This document shows positions 50,628-60,662 of a stretch of DNA of 64,000 nt, piece after piece. The notes below the pieces were generated by a model, which was not told the origin of the DNA, made no database searches, and worked only from the letters and a program-made list of their open reading frames with translations. The stretch is from Oribacterium sp. P6A1 (GTDB taxonomy: Bacteria > Bacillota > Clostridia > Lachnospirales > Lachnospiraceae). The position numbers were made by a program, and so were the translations under genes. The stretch is taken from NCBI RefSeq assembly GCF_000702885.1, contig NZ_JNKO01000002.1, forward strand, positions 124,001 to 188,000, in the 5' to 3' direction. Every line of letters begins with the position of its first letter. Positions within the stretch are counted from its first letter, which is position 1.

Positions 50628-52062
50628 TAATTTGAAATTCAAGGTGATCAGAGGTCTTTTCTGGAAGATACTGGAACAGTGCGGTTCACAGGGAATACAG
50701 TTCGTGGTGGCACTGATGCTTGCCAGACTTATGACCCCTGAGGAATACGGAACCATAAGCCTCATCACTATATTTATAGCAATAGCGAATACTTTTATTC
50801 AGTCAGGTTTCGCAACGGCCCTTGTGCAGGGAAAAGATGTGCAGGAGGAGGACTACAGCTCAGTATTCTGGGTGAGCATGCTGCTTTCTGCAGTCTGCTA
50901 TTCTGTTCTTTTTATGGCTGCACCGTGGATAGCGGATTACTACAGAACTCTGGTACTCAGAGAGCTTGTAAGAGTAATGGGAGTTGTACTGTTTCCGGGA
51001 GCCGTGGTCTCCATACAGACGGCATTTGTGGCCAGAAATCTGAGATTTCAGCAGCTCTTCCAGTCCACTATGGCAGCCGTTATCATATCCGGCGGGGTGT
51101 CCATAGCCCTTGCCATGAGAGGGTTCGGAGTATGGGCCATGGCTGCGCAGCAGATAGTCTACTATTTCTCTCTTATGTTGGTAATGTTCATTACCCTGAG
51201 ATGGTATCCGGGGATCATCATTCATACCGGAAGGCTCAGGCAGCTGTTTTCCTTCGGCTGGAAGATACTGGTTTCGGGAATTATAGATGCGGTATGGCAG
51301 AATATCTACGGGCTCATCATCGGGAAAAAGTATTCAAGTGCGGATCTCGGTGCCTATAATCGAGGGGAGCAGTTCCCTAAGATAATCGCAACGAACCTTT
51401 CCACCGCGATTCAGTCGGTGATGCTGCCTGCCTACAGCAAAAAGCAGGACGATCCGGGGACACTTCGCCGTATGGCCAGCAGATCCATACGTTTAAGTGC
51501 ATTTGTGATTTTTCCCATGATGGCAGGACTGGCGGCGGTGGCTAAACCTCTGGTCATACTTCTTCTTACAGAAAAATGGATAGTGGCAGCGCCCTATCTT
51601 GTGCTTCTTGCGATAAGCTACGGAGTATACCCTATTCATATCATCAACCTTCAGGTCATGAATGCCATGGGAAGATCCGATCTCTTTCTGAAACTGGAGA
51701 TCATAAAAAAGGCAATAGGAGTAGTGATACTGCTTTTGAGTATTTCCCTGGGAATCTGGCCAATGCTTATTTTGAAGGTGGCTGATGAGTATCTTTGTAC
51801 GATTATCAATGCAGCTCCAAATAAAAAACTCATAGGCTACGGGCCTATGAGTCAATGGAAGGAAGTTCTTCCTACACTGATCATATCCGTTATCATGGGA
51901 GTCGGAGTATGGAGCCTGGAGCTCCTCGGTATGTCAGTGATGATCACTATTATAATTCAGGTGGCAGCAGGTACAGTGCTCTATATCGGGCTGTCCTGGC
52001 TGTTTAACCGCGAGCCTTTGCAGTATATTTTCGGATTAGTTTCGAACCGTACTCAAAGGTAG
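50614..52062 (+). CDS. Polysaccharide flippase (Wzx/MOP family), first copy
   Basis: A 482-residue polytopic protein with about twelve to fourteen hydrophobic segments. The N-terminal GLFWKILEQCGSQGIQFVVALMLARL-type start, split here by LARLMTPEEYG, is typical of the WzxC-like lipid-linked oligosaccharide flippases. It moves undecaprenyl-linked repeat units across the membrane. The ATG at 50614 lies within the end of the previous gene. Its 3' end overlaps the convergent minus-strand glycosyltransferase by 59 bp. Confidence 0.9.
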   Translation: MAENNNLKFKVIRGLFWKILEQCGSQGIQFVVALMLARLMTPEEYGTISLITIFIAIANTFIQSGFATALVQGKDVQEEDYSSVFWVSMLLSAVCYSVLFMAAPWIADYYRTLVLRELVRVMGVVLFPGAVVSIQTAFVARNLRFQQLFQSTMAAVIISGGVSIALAMRGFGVWAMAAQQIVYYFSLMLVMFITLRWYPGIIIHTGRLRQLFSFGWKILVSGIIDAVWQNIYGLIIGKKYSSADLGAYNRGEQFPKIIATNLSTAIQSVMLPAYSKKQDDPGTLRRMASRSIRLSAFVIFPMMAGLAAVAKPLVILLLTEKWIVAAPYLVLLAISYGVYPIHIINLQVMNAMGRSDLFLKLEIIKKAIGVVILLLSISLGIWPMLILKVADEYLCTIINAAPNKKLIGYGPMSQWKEVLPTLIISVIMGVGVWSLELLGMSVMITIIIQVAAGTVLYIGLSWLFNREPLQYIFGLVSNRTQR

Positions 52063-53155
52063 CTGTAATAAGTTTTAGTTCCAGAGTGAGGTATCGCATG
52101 GGCGGTACCTCATTTAATTTTGCCCTTTTCAGGCTTTTGGCCTTACGGATTCCTTCCATAAGTCCTGAGAAATATGCCTTTCCGAATCCCTTCTTAAAAA
52201 AGAAAAGCTGCTTGATGAGATAGCCTGCAAGTATAGGGAGGATATTCAGTATCACCATAAATGCCGGAAGATTCTTATAGAGAAGATATACGGAATTTCT
52301 TGCACTGAGTCTTACCTTAAATTCATTGTACTTTGAACCGCTGGTTCCTGAGCCCACATGCTGCACTACAGCTTCAGGGCAGTAGAGAACCTTGAAGCCA
52401 TATAACCGTGCTCTGAAACAGACATCTATATCCTCAAGGTAGGCAAAGTGGTTTTCATCAAAAAGACCGACTACCTTAAAAGCCGAGGTTCTGTACATGG
52501 CAGCGCCTGCGCAGGCGGAAAAGGTTTCAGACTCCCGGTTCCAAAGCTGGAGTGATGAGGGCTCATCAAGACCCCGCTGGAACTGCCAGCCAAGAACTGT
52601 GTACTGGTCTCCGGCATCGTCCATGACAGAGTTGTCGTGCATCTTTATCATCTTGCTGGAGAGAGCGAAGATACGGCCCGTGGCATCCGAATCCATTTTC
52701 TTTTCAAGAGATTTTACAAAATCAGGATCGATCTTAGTGTCGTTGTTAAGGAGCAGAGTGTAGGCTATATCATGATCAAGAGCCCAGTTTATGCCCTGAT
52801 TAACTGCCCCGGAAAAACCAAGATTGTCCTTGTTCAGTAGGAGTTTTCTGCGCACAGGATCCTTCTCATGCCACTTCTTAAGCCAGATCCTGTCTTCCTC
52901 GCCCGAACCGTTATCCACAACAAGAGTCAGGAAATCCGTGACTGTCTGAGCGTCAATGGCTGCCATACAGTCATCCAAAAATCTGAGGCCGTTGTAATTG
53001 GGGATAACGATTACGGTCCTGAATGTAGAAGGGTCAGGTTCATTTTTTTTATTGATATCTTCCGGTTCAAAAGCCGGTGACATAGTATCTGTGTATCTGT
53101 TTTTTGATTCAAAGGAAGAGGATGCTTCGTTTATGGTTTTATTCATAGTCGTCAT
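52004..53155 (-). CDS. Glycosyltransferase family 2 (rhamnosyl/galactofuranosyl-type)
   Basis: A 383-residue GT2 enzyme. After a ~45-residue polar N-terminal extension come VIVIPNYNGLRFLDDCM, the VDNGSG motif, LLNNDTKIDPDF and EDIDVCFRARLYGF, which match the WbbL-like rhamnosyltransferase group. A hydrophobic stretch near 300-325 suggests membrane association. It overlaps the upstream acyltransferase gene by 17 nt on the same strand and the convergent flippase by 59 nt. Confidence 0.88.
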   Translation of the reverse strand: MTTMNKTINEASSSFESKNRYTDTMSPAFEPEDINKKNEPDPSTFRTVIVIPNYNGLRFLDDCMAAIDAQTVTDFLTLVVDNGSGEEDRIWLKKWHEKDPVRRKLLLNKDNLGFSGAVNQGINWALDHDIAYTLLLNNDTKIDPDFVKSLEKKMDSDATGRIFALSSKMIKMHDNSVMDDAGDQYTVLGWQFQRGLDEPSSLQLWNRESETFSACAGAAMYRTSAFKVVGLFDENHFAYLEDIDVCFRARLYGFKVLYCPEAVVQHVGSGTSGSKYNEFKVRLSARNSVYLLYKNLPAFMVILNILPILAGYLIKQLFFFKKGFGKAYFSGLMEGIRKAKSLKRAKLNEVPPMRYLTLELKLITATFEYGSKLIRKYTAKARG

Positions 53156-54362
53156 TTCTTGTTTTTTTCGAGCCGAAAAAATTTAATCCTGTGTTAATGA
53201 TCTTTTTTATGCATGTCAGGGCCAATACGAGTACAGTTGTTACCGCAAATATAAAAAGCGTATATATAAGGCTGTAAAGTATAAGCCCTGCGGAGCTTTC
53301 TCCGAACACTCTGCTGAACCATGCCTCCACGCCTGCTGCACGAAAATGATTTGTGAAAATATAGTGCAGAAGATATATGGGGAAGGTGAATCTGCCCAGC
53401 AGGGATATGATTTTTGCAACCGTGCCCCGGAGGATATTTTCGGGAATCAGAAGTATGGCGCCGCTGAGTGCCAGGGTCTGAATACCGCATATCATTCCGT
53501 GCCAGCTTGTGAAGTAATAGTCCGTACTTAACTCTTCCGCCGTTCTTCCCGAAAGTATGCCTGTAAGATAGATATGCTTCTGAAGAAAGAACAGTATCAC
53601 TGAGCTAAGGACAAAAAGTATTATAAAAGAAAGCTGATAGAAGTAAATACCGTGTTTTAAAGTACCGGTTTCTTTGCCGGATTCATCATTGTGGTTTCTT
53701 ATCCTTTTTATAAAGGAGTAAAAAAGTAAACCGGCTACAGTGTACATGGCAGGCTTTCCGACTGATTCAGGAATATAGATGCCTACAGGCAGTATCACCA
53801 GGGCGCTCAGGTTCTGGAGAGTGAAGTGAAATACTGCGATCATAAGCATTGCCATGAGCACTTTTATCTCGTCATGTTTTACAAGAGTCAGTATCACGGG
53901 CATCCAAAACATCACACTTGCGTAACTGAATATGTACCAGAGATGGTCCGCATATAGACCGAATCGAACCGTGTCAAAGGCGAGAAAACCCTGCAGCATG
54001 TCCGAAAGAATGGTCAAAGGCCTGGAACTCAGTATGCTTTCCATGAGTGATATTTCAGGGTGATCTATCCATGGACGGATAAGTCCGAGAACAAATACGA
54101 AAGCAGCTGCAGGAAGTATGACTCCTGTAAGGAAACGCCCGAAAACATGTGAGAAGGTTTGCTTTTTATTTATAAAGAAGCCGCTGATGAGAAAGAAGGC
54201 GGCTACTGCCGGACCGTTCAGAACATATATAAGTACTGCAGCATCTCTTAAATCCGTACCGGAAAAAGGAAAAGGTCTGACATGGATCATTATGACCATA
54301 AGACAGGCGATTATACGGAGCAGCTCAACCCTGAGATCCTGCTTTTTTTTTACATCCTGCAT
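53139..54362 (-). CDS. Acyltransferase family 3 membrane protein
   Basis: A 407-residue protein with about ten membrane segments. The N-terminus LRVELLRIIACLMVIMIHV carries the R and H residues conserved in acyltransferase-3 proteins, and VAAFFLISGFFINKK follows. These proteins O-acylate surface sugars from cytosolic acyl donors. It is first in a two-gene minus-strand unit with the GT2 gene. GGAGG lies 10 nt before the ATG. Confidence 0.88.
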   Translation of the reverse strand: MQDVKKKQDLRVELLRIIACLMVIMIHVRPFPFSGTDLRDAAVLIYVLNGPAVAAFFLISGFFINKKQTFSHVFGRFLTGVILPAAAFVFVLGLIRPWIDHPEISLMESILSSRPLTILSDMLQGFLAFDTVRFGLYADHLWYIFSYASVMFWMPVILTLVKHDEIKVLMAMLMIAVFHFTLQNLSALVILPVGIYIPESVGKPAMYTVAGLLFYSFIKRIRNHNDESGKETGTLKHGIYFYQLSFIILFVLSSVILFFLQKHIYLTGILSGRTAEELSTDYYFTSWHGMICGIQTLALSGAILLIPENILRGTVAKIISLLGRFTFPIYLLHYIFTNHFRAAGVEAWFSRVFGESSAGLILYSLIYTLFIFAVTTVLVLALTCIKKIINTGLNFFGSKKTRNDDYE

Positions 54363-54542
54363 CTTGTTGCATCCTCCTGAAAATGGATTATTTCGGCATC
54401 AATACCGGAAAAATACGGGATGATGAAAAGTACCATCCTCATGTAATATGCTGCCCCATTATAACACGTTGAAGCAGAGGGTCAAAAGGCCCTGAAGGGA
54501 TTTGCACGGGGTGAAGAGGGTATATTTTTATGACAACAAAAA

Positions 54543-54570
54543 AGCGGAACAGATTTTCATCTGTTCCGCT
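54543..54570 (-). terminator. Intrinsic terminator of the L,D-transpeptidase gene
   Basis: AGCGGAACAGA (54543-54553) pairs with TCTGTTCCGCT (54560-54570). On the minus strand a T-run follows, 16 nt after the stop codon. Confidence 0.88.
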
Positions 54571-54585
54571 AAAAAAGAATCTATG

Positions 54586-56313
54586 TTACTGTGGCTCGCC
54601 TTCGCCTGAAGCTGCATCTGATTCAGCCTGAGCTGCTGCCTGAGCCGCAGCCTGAGCAGCTGCAGCGTCCTGAGCTGCTGTTATGACAGGATCGGTAGGA
54701 TCGAAGGTCTGGTTTCTCGGGATGGCCTGCTGGATAGCATCCTTCTCGATAGGACCCTTGTCCCACTTGTTGTTATAAATAGTAACTGTTGTTCCGTTAG
54801 GACAGTTGTTATAGATCCATGCACAGTCTACTGCACGAAGACGTACACATCCGCCGGACATGGAATCATCCATGTAGTTGTAATATATAGCGTCCATGGT
54901 GTTGGAGTCAGGTCTTGTATAGAGCAGTGAGTGGAGCAGGAAGTGTCCCTTAAATCTTGAAAGGAACTGACAGTAGCAGTCTGTATGCATGAAGTGCCAT
55001 CTGTACTTCTCATATATTGAGAAAGAACCGATAGGGGTATCATCACCTACTGTAACCATAAGTGTCTTATAAGGGATTGTGAAGTTTCCTGATGCATCCT
55101 GAGCAAGGATGTACATGGTTCTTGTGGCTTTGTTTATTCTGATGGCATAAGCACCCGGAGTTCCCATGACTTCTGAAAGATCCCTGAGAGCTACACCGCT
55201 TTCATCGAAGTAAATGTTGTAGCCGTCGATGACATTCCAGCCTGTAACCGCAACACCGTTGTTGAAGTAGTACTGGTTTGAATCTCCGTCAAAGCCCCAG
55301 CCTGTATATGAACGTCCGTCAGCTGTAACGTATGTGGCACCGTTCTCTGTCCAAAAGACACCTTCGTTGCTGTCGTTGGCCATAGGTTTTTCGGTTGAAT
55401 CATAGAACTCAACACCCTTCTTCCAAAGAGCAAGCTTGATGCCGACGATATAACGGTCATCGCCTATGGAACCTACTGCCTGTCCTTCAGGTGCCCAGTC
55501 AGTTACGGTACCGTCATTGAGAACCGCTCTGTAGTAAAGGTCTCCGAGATTGTGAGTATAACCCTTTACTCGGATCTGCATAGCGGAAACGATACCCTGG
55601 TTAGGAGTGGCCTCCTTTGATGTAGCCCATGGGCCCCATCCTGTTCCGTTGGAATAAGTTCTGTAGTACCATCTTCCTACATTGGCATGCTCAAGCATGA
55701 AACTTGTGAATCCGATTGCGGAATATGCAAAGGAATCGTTCTTTGAGGTTGTGCCCCAGTCAATACTTTTGCCTGAACCGTCATAAATGAAATAAGAACC
55801 TAAGGGAACCATGTTGAGAACAGGATCTGCTTCCATGTTTCCTTCATTTGGTGTTGTCATGTAGTTATAACGGATGGTTTCAACATCTGTCGGATCAACA
55901 GTGGGAAGAGTCTTTGTGCTTGCTGATACAAGATTTCCCTTTACGGCTGATGTTGATGCGGTTGTATTTGAAGCTGTTTCAGTTGTTGCCTCTGTGGTTG
56001 TTGTTTCAGCGGCTGCAACGCTTTCAGTTACGGCTGTCTGGGCATCCGGGGCAGAAGGCTCTCCCGGAACAGTAGCCTGAACAGTGGTATCGGTTGTGAC
56101 TGATGCGGCAGTTTCCGCAGAATCTGCAGTGGTTGTGGTCGGATCCTCGGCTATAACGACATTTGCTGACTGAACTCCTGCAGCGGTCGTTTCCTCAGTT
56201 ACCGTAGCCGCACCCGGTATCGCATCGGCAGGTGAAGCTGCGTATGCAGATATAGGCTGGGCCATCATGGCTGCTGCGGCAAGGAGTGCGACAGTACGTT
56301 TCATACTTATCAT
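54586..56313 (-). CDS. Secreted L,D-transpeptidase (YkuD) with wall-binding repeats
   Basis: A 575-residue exported protein. A signal peptide (about 1-26) is followed by a Thr/Ala/Glu linker (about 30-135). Residues about 140-290 contain two W-rich repeats of the clostridial ChW-like type (GWGPW). Two choline/glucan-binding-like YYF/YIYF repeats follow (about 325-375), then a YkuD domain (about 385-530). The catalytic Cys is in SGGCVRLRAVDCAW, with a His upstream in HFLLHSLLY. It would make 3-3 peptidoglycan cross-links or attach proteins to the wall. The start follows TTGGAGG. Confidence 0.88.
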   Translation of the reverse strand: MISMKRTVALLAAAAMMAQPISAYAASPADAIPGAATVTEETTAAGVQSANVVIAEDPTTTTADSAETAASVTTDTTVQATVPGEPSAPDAQTAVTESVAAAETTTTEATTETASNTTASTSAVKGNLVSASTKTLPTVDPTDVETIRYNYMTTPNEGNMEADPVLNMVPLGSYFIYDGSGKSIDWGTTSKNDSFAYSAIGFTSFMLEHANVGRWYYRTYSNGTGWGPWATSKEATPNQGIVSAMQIRVKGYTHNLGDLYYRAVLNDGTVTDWAPEGQAVGSIGDDRYIVGIKLALWKKGVEFYDSTEKPMANDSNEGVFWTENGATYVTADGRSYTGWGFDGDSNQYYFNNGVAVTGWNVIDGYNIYFDESGVALRDLSEVMGTPGAYAIRINKATRTMYILAQDASGNFTIPYKTLMVTVGDDTPIGSFSIYEKYRWHFMHTDCYCQFLSRFKGHFLLHSLLYTRPDSNTMDAIYYNYMDDSMSGGCVRLRAVDCAWIYNNCPNGTTVTIYNNKWDKGPIEKDAIQQAIPRNQTFDPTDPVITAAQDAAAAQAAAQAAAQAESDAASGEGEPQ

Positions 56314-56474
56314 TTTTTAATCCTCCAAGACTAAATCTATCAAAAATAACACGCATACACTTTATCACATGGGATTTGAAAGTTCCACCCGGGATTTACT
56401 TTTTATAGGCAATATTATAAAATCGTAAAGTATTGGCAATAAACTGCCTATTTTTGCGTTTTTTTGGAGTTAAA

Positions 56475-57587
56475 ATGTCGGATATAAATAAGAATATCAT
56501 AAATGTTACAAAGGCAAGTCTGCCTCCTTTTGATGAGTATACCGGGATGCTGAGAGAAATCTGGGACTCGGCGTGGCTCACCAATATGGGAAAGTTTCAT
56601 GAAGAGCTGAGGTCCAGACTCAGGGATTACCTGAAGGTCGGATCTGTACAGCTTTTTGTGAACGGACACAGCGCCCTTGAGTTTCTGATCCAGGCCATGG
56701 ATCTTTCGGGAGAGGTTATCACAACACCCTTCTCTTTTGCGTCAACTACACACGCCATCGTAAGGAACGGGCTTAAGCCTGTATTCTGCGATATTAATCT
56801 TCGGGACTATACATTGGACGCAGATAAGCTTGAAAGTCTCATTACTGATAAAACTTCTGCAATCCTTCCTGTGCATGTATACGGAAATATCTGCGACGTG
56901 GAAAAAATCAGGGAGATAGCAGACCGCCATCACCTCAAGGTACTGTATGACGCGGCTCATACCTTTGGAGAAGAGTATAAGGGTAAAGGAATCGGAAGTT
57001 TCGGTGATGCATCCATGTTCTCTTTCCATGCCACGAAGGTGTTCAATTCCATTGAAGGCGGAGCCATCACTACAGGGGAGCCGGATGAAAAGCTTATGGC
57101 AAAGCTTTATGAGCTGAAGAACTTCGGAATCCTGGGACAGGAAGAGGTGGCTTCTGTGGGAGGAAACGGCAAAATGAATGAATTTGCCGCCGCCATGGGC
57201 CTCTGCAACCTCCGTCATGTGGACAGCTACATAGAAAAGCGTAAGCTGGTTTATGAGCGTTATATGGAAAATCTCGGAGGAATTCCCGGAATCATACTTC
57301 CGGAACCGAACAGGGACGTTAAACCGAACTATGCATACATGCCGGTACGTTTCCATAATTACAAGAGAAACAGAGATGAGATCTTTGCCATCCTTAAGGA
57401 CGGACAGGTCAATGCCAGAAAGTATTTCTATCCCTGCATCAACGCTTACAGCTGCTACAGAGATCAGTATGATGTGAAGGATACGCCAAATGCTCTTCTT
57501 GCTTCAACTGAAATACTGACCCTTCCCATATTCCCGGATCTCAGTCTCGATGATGTAGACAGAATTTGTACTATGGTTTTGAACTAA
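56475..57587 (+). CDS. DegT/DnrJ/EryC1/StrS aminotransferase
   Basis: A 370-residue PLP enzyme that adds an amino group to keto-sugar nucleotides. The PLP-binding Lys is in FSFHATKVFNSIEGG near residue 185, and DAAHTFGEEYKGK holds the cofactor Asp. It could act on dTDP-4-keto-6-deoxyglucose from RmlB. The ATG at 56475 follows TTGGAG; an upstream in-frame start at 56433 precedes that site. It is 13 nt from an ATP-grasp gene, which suggests an acylated amino sugar. Confidence 0.92.
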   Translation: MSDINKNIINVTKASLPPFDEYTGMLREIWDSAWLTNMGKFHEELRSRLRDYLKVGSVQLFVNGHSALEFLIQAMDLSGEVITTPFSFASTTHAIVRNGLKPVFCDINLRDYTLDADKLESLITDKTSAILPVHVYGNICDVEKIREIADRHHLKVLYDAAHTFGEEYKGKGIGSFGDASMFSFHATKVFNSIEGGAITTGEPDEKLMAKLYELKNFGILGQEEVASVGGNGKMNEFAAAMGLCNLRHVDSYIEKRKLVYERYMENLGGIPGIILPEPNRDVKPNYAYMPVRFHNYKRNRDEIFAILKDGQVNARKYFYPCINAYSCYRDQYDVKDTPNALLASTEILTLPIFPDLSLDDVDRICTMVLN

Positions 57588-57600
57588 GAGGTAATACAGA

Positions 57601-58620
57601 ATGGAAAAAAGAACAGCGCTGGTCACAGCTATAGGTTCCTTTGCGGCAGATACTGTCATAAGGACTCTTCACGAAATGGGCTACAGAGTGGTCGGCAGTG
57701 ATATATATGAAAAGGAATGGGTGGCCAATTCTCTTGATGTGGATGCCTTTTATCAGGCGCCTTTCGCCAGCGATGAGGAGAAGTATATTTCCTTTATAAA
57801 AGATGTTTGCGAAAAGGAGAATGTGGAACGCATACTTCCTGTCATAGATCTGGAAATCGATGCCCTTAACCGACACAGGGATGAAATAGAAAAAGACGGT
57901 GTCAGGATCTGCATGTCGGATCATGATACCATAGAAGTCCTTCGTGACAAGTACAGGATGACTCAGCTTGTACGCAGTGTTCTGGACAGCCTGGAGGATG
58001 AGGAGCTCAAGTCGGCGGTTCGGGCCATTACTTCCATAAGGGCTTCGGAGGTGGACTTTGAGGAGGTTACATTCCCCATCATACTTAAACCGGTGGATGG
58101 CAGAAGCTCCTGCGGACTCTACAGGATCTTCCAGGAGGATCAGCTTGGCTTTGCATTCTCAAACATCATGGATCCTACAAAGCTGAATGATACATCACTG
58201 GAGAATTATATAGTCCAGCCTTTGATAAAGGGTAATGTAGTTACCGTGGATATCCTGAGAGACGGAGAGGGAAACTGTCGGGCCGTGCCCAGAGAGGAGC
58301 TCCTAAGGACTCCGAACGGTGCGGGACTCAGTGTCCGTGTGATGGAAGACAGAGCCCTTCAGAATGTCTGCTATAAGATAGCTGAACGGGCCGGAATAAA
58401 GGGATGCGTCAATTTTGAGTTCATAAAAGGCGAGAGTTCGGGAATCTACTATTTCATAGAATGTAATCCCCGTTTTTCGGGCGGTATAGCCTTTACCGAG
58501 CTTTCCGGTGTACCTATGATAAAAAATCATATGTATATTTTTGACGGAAAGCCTATGGAGGACATGCCTTTACAGAAATGCGGATTCATAACCAGAAAAT
58601 ATCAGGAAATCAGGATGTGA
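57601..58620 (+). CDS. ATP-grasp family ligase (CarB-like)
   Basis: A 339-residue ATP-grasp enzyme. The N-terminal TAIGSFAADTVIRTL is the pre-ATP-grasp fold. ILKPVDGRSSCGLYR binds ATP, and ECNPRFSGGIAF near residue 293 has the metal-binding Glu and Asn. Such enzymes join a carboxylate to an amine or thiol through an acyl phosphate. Next to a sugar aminotransferase it may put an amino acid on an amino sugar, which is inference. Its stop is directly followed by the next ATG. Confidence 0.88.
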   Translation: MEKRTALVTAIGSFAADTVIRTLHEMGYRVVGSDIYEKEWVANSLDVDAFYQAPFASDEEKYISFIKDVCEKENVERILPVIDLEIDALNRHRDEIEKDGVRICMSDHDTIEVLRDKYRMTQLVRSVLDSLEDEELKSAVRAITSIRASEVDFEEVTFPIILKPVDGRSSCGLYRIFQEDQLGFAFSNIMDPTKLNDTSLENYIVQPLIKGNVVTVDILRDGEGNCRAVPREELLRTPNGAGLSVRVMEDRALQNVCYKIAERAGIKGCVNFEFIKGESSGIYYFIECNPRFSGGIAFTELSGVPMIKNHMYIFDGKPMEDMPLQKCGFITRKYQEIRM

Positions 58621-58621
58621 T

Positions 58622-59350
58622 ATGAAAGAAAGCTTTGACAGAGAATCAAATAAGGGCAGAGTGATCCTTATCATTCCTGCATACAATGAGGCGAATAATC
58701 TTCCCAGGGTGGTAGCGGATATTCTTTCCCAGGATTTTCCCATGGACTATGTCATAGTCTCGGACGGTTCCACCGACGGGACCCACGAGCTTTGCGAAAG
58801 GGAACATTATAATTATATAGAGCTTCCGGTGAACCTCGGACTGGCGGGGTGTTTCCAGACAGGAATGAGGTATGCCTACAGAATGGGTTACAGTTTCGCA
58901 GTTCAGTTTGACGGAGACGGTCAGCACAGGGCTGCCGATGTGGAATCTCTGTACAATAAGATGAGAGAAGGAGACTATGATATAGTTCTCGGATCCCGTT
59001 TTCTTGATAAGAAGAAGGGCGGATCCATGAGAGAGATAGGCTCGAGACTTATTTCCATGGCCATCAGGTTTACTACGGGAAAGATGATCACAGATCCTAC
59101 CTGCGGCCTCAGGATGTACAGCCATAAAGTCATAGACGGCTTTGCCAACCGGCTTAACTACGGTCCGGAACCTGATACCATATCATATCTTATAAAAAAC
59201 GGCGCAAGAGTCGTTGAGGCACCTGTGACCATAGATGAGAGATTGTCCGGCGAGTCATATCTCCGTCCGGTAAATGCCATGAAATACATGGCCCGTATGC
59301 TCATCTCCATCCTGATCATTCAGAGAAGCAGGAAGAAGGAGCTGGTCTGA
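58622..59350 (+). CDS. Polyprenyl-phosphate sugar synthase-like GT2
   Basis: A 242-residue GT2 enzyme similar to dolichol-phosphate mannose synthase. IIPAYNEANNLPRVV, the DGSTDGT motif, FDGDGQH and the TDPTCGLRMYS block are present, with a hydrophobic segment near the C-terminus. It likely makes polyprenyl-phosphate-linked sugar. It is coupled to the ATP-grasp gene upstream and adjacent to the second flippase gene. Confidence 0.9.
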   Translation: MKESFDRESNKGRVILIIPAYNEANNLPRVVADILSQDFPMDYVIVSDGSTDGTHELCEREHYNYIELPVNLGLAGCFQTGMRYAYRMGYSFAVQFDGDGQHRAADVESLYNKMREGDYDIVLGSRFLDKKKGGSMREIGSRLISMAIRFTTGKMITDPTCGLRMYSHKVIDGFANRLNYGPEPDTISYLIKNGARVVEAPVTIDERLSGESYLRPVNAMKYMARMLISILIIQRSRKKELV

Positions 59351-59351
59351 G

Positions 59352-60662
59352 GTGTTGAATAAAGTGACAGATACTAAGAGAGATTTTTTGTGGAATGCCA
59401 TAGGCAGTTTCGTTTATGCCATGGCTTCCATCGTACTTGCATTTGCGGTCATCAGGATCGTTGGAGCCGATGACGGCGGTATATTTGGATTTGGCTTTTC
59501 CACCCTGGGACAGCAGATGTTCATCATCGCCTACTTTGGTATCAGACCCTTTCATATCACGGATATGAAAAAGCAGTTCAGCTTTGGGGATTATCTCTGC
59601 ACGAGGCGCATTACTTCACTACTGGCAGTTCTTGCCAGCTTTTTGTTTGTAGGGGGGCAGATGGCCTGGGGAAATTATGATCTCCACAAGTCAGTCATTC
59701 TTCTGCTTCTTTCAGCATACAAAATAGTGGACGGCTATGGGGACGTGTATGAGTCGGAGCTCCAGAGACAGGGATTTCTTTATAGAACCGGACAGTCACT
59801 GGCTTTCCGTACGGGTATTTCGGTAATAACACTTCTTTCGGTGCTTGTGCTGACAAAGAATCTTCTTGCGGCAGTGGCGGCAGCGGATGTAATGCAGCTT
59901 GCCGGAACCCATCTTTTTGCGGTCAGGGTCCTGGAGAAGGTTTCCGGAGTTGACAGAAATATGGTAAAAGAAAACATTAAGTCCATTATAGGTTCCACAG
60001 GACTTCTGTTCCTCAGCGTATTTGTGGATTTTTATATCTTTTCCGCTTCCAAATATGCAATAGACGCAAAGCTCAGGGATTCGGTGTCGGGATATTTTAA
60101 TGTGCTCTTTATGCCTACATCCTTCATTTATCTTATAGCGAATTTCCTGATAAGGCCTATGCTCACGAAGCTGGCGGATCAGTTTGCCATGAAGGATTCG
60201 GCTGCGTTTAAGAAGACTTCGGTCTATATGCTTAAGGCGGTTTCACTCCTCAGCGTAGTCATTATCGTCGGTGCGGTTATATTCGGCCGATTCGGACTTT
60301 GGATCTTTGAGCTTATTCTCGGAACAGGGGCAAAGGGAAAACTGGTGTCAGAGTATATGACATTTGTTCTGCTTATTGCCGGCGGAGCGCTTTATGCCTT
60401 TGCCAATGTAATGTACTATATTCTTGTCACCATGCGTAAGCAGTTTCATATTTTTGCAGGCTATGTTATGACTGCTGTAGTTGCGGTCTTTTCTGCCGAA
60501 GGTATGGTTCAGATGAAGGGTATGTTCGGTGGAGCAGTAAACTACTTTATGCTTATGGGGATTCTGGTTGTTCTCTTTTCCTTGTTTGCCTTTCAGGCGG
60601 TAAGGGAAATGGAACTTAAAGAAAAAAATGAAAACCGGGATTTTTCGGAAGAGGCAAAATAG
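59352..60662 (+). CDS. Polysaccharide flippase-like membrane protein, second copy
   Basis: A 436-residue protein with about twelve hydrophobic segments, in the MOP/Wzx superfamily but divergent from the flippase at 50.6 kb. The N-terminal FLWNAIGSFVYAMASIVLAFAV is typical of this group. The start is uncertain: GTG at 59352, TTG at 59355 or GTG at 59364, the last being best spaced from GAGGTG. A GT2 gene starts directly after its stop. The exported lipid-linked glycan is unknown. Confidence 0.82.
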   Translation: MLNKVTDTKRDFLWNAIGSFVYAMASIVLAFAVIRIVGADDGGIFGFGFSTLGQQMFIIAYFGIRPFHITDMKKQFSFGDYLCTRRITSLLAVLASFLFVGGQMAWGNYDLHKSVILLLLSAYKIVDGYGDVYESELQRQGFLYRTGQSLAFRTGISVITLLSVLVLTKNLLAAVAAADVMQLAGTHLFAVRVLEKVSGVDRNMVKENIKSIIGSTGLLFLSVFVDFYIFSASKYAIDAKLRDSVSGYFNVLFMPTSFIYLIANFLIRPMLTKLADQFAMKDSAAFKKTSVYMLKAVSLLSVVIIVGAVIFGRFGLWIFELILGTGAKGKLVSEYMTFVLLIAGGALYAFANVMYYILVTMRKQFHIFAGYVMTAVVAVFSAEGMVQMKGMFGGAVNYFMLMGILVVLFSLFAFQAVREMELKEKNENRDFSEEAK

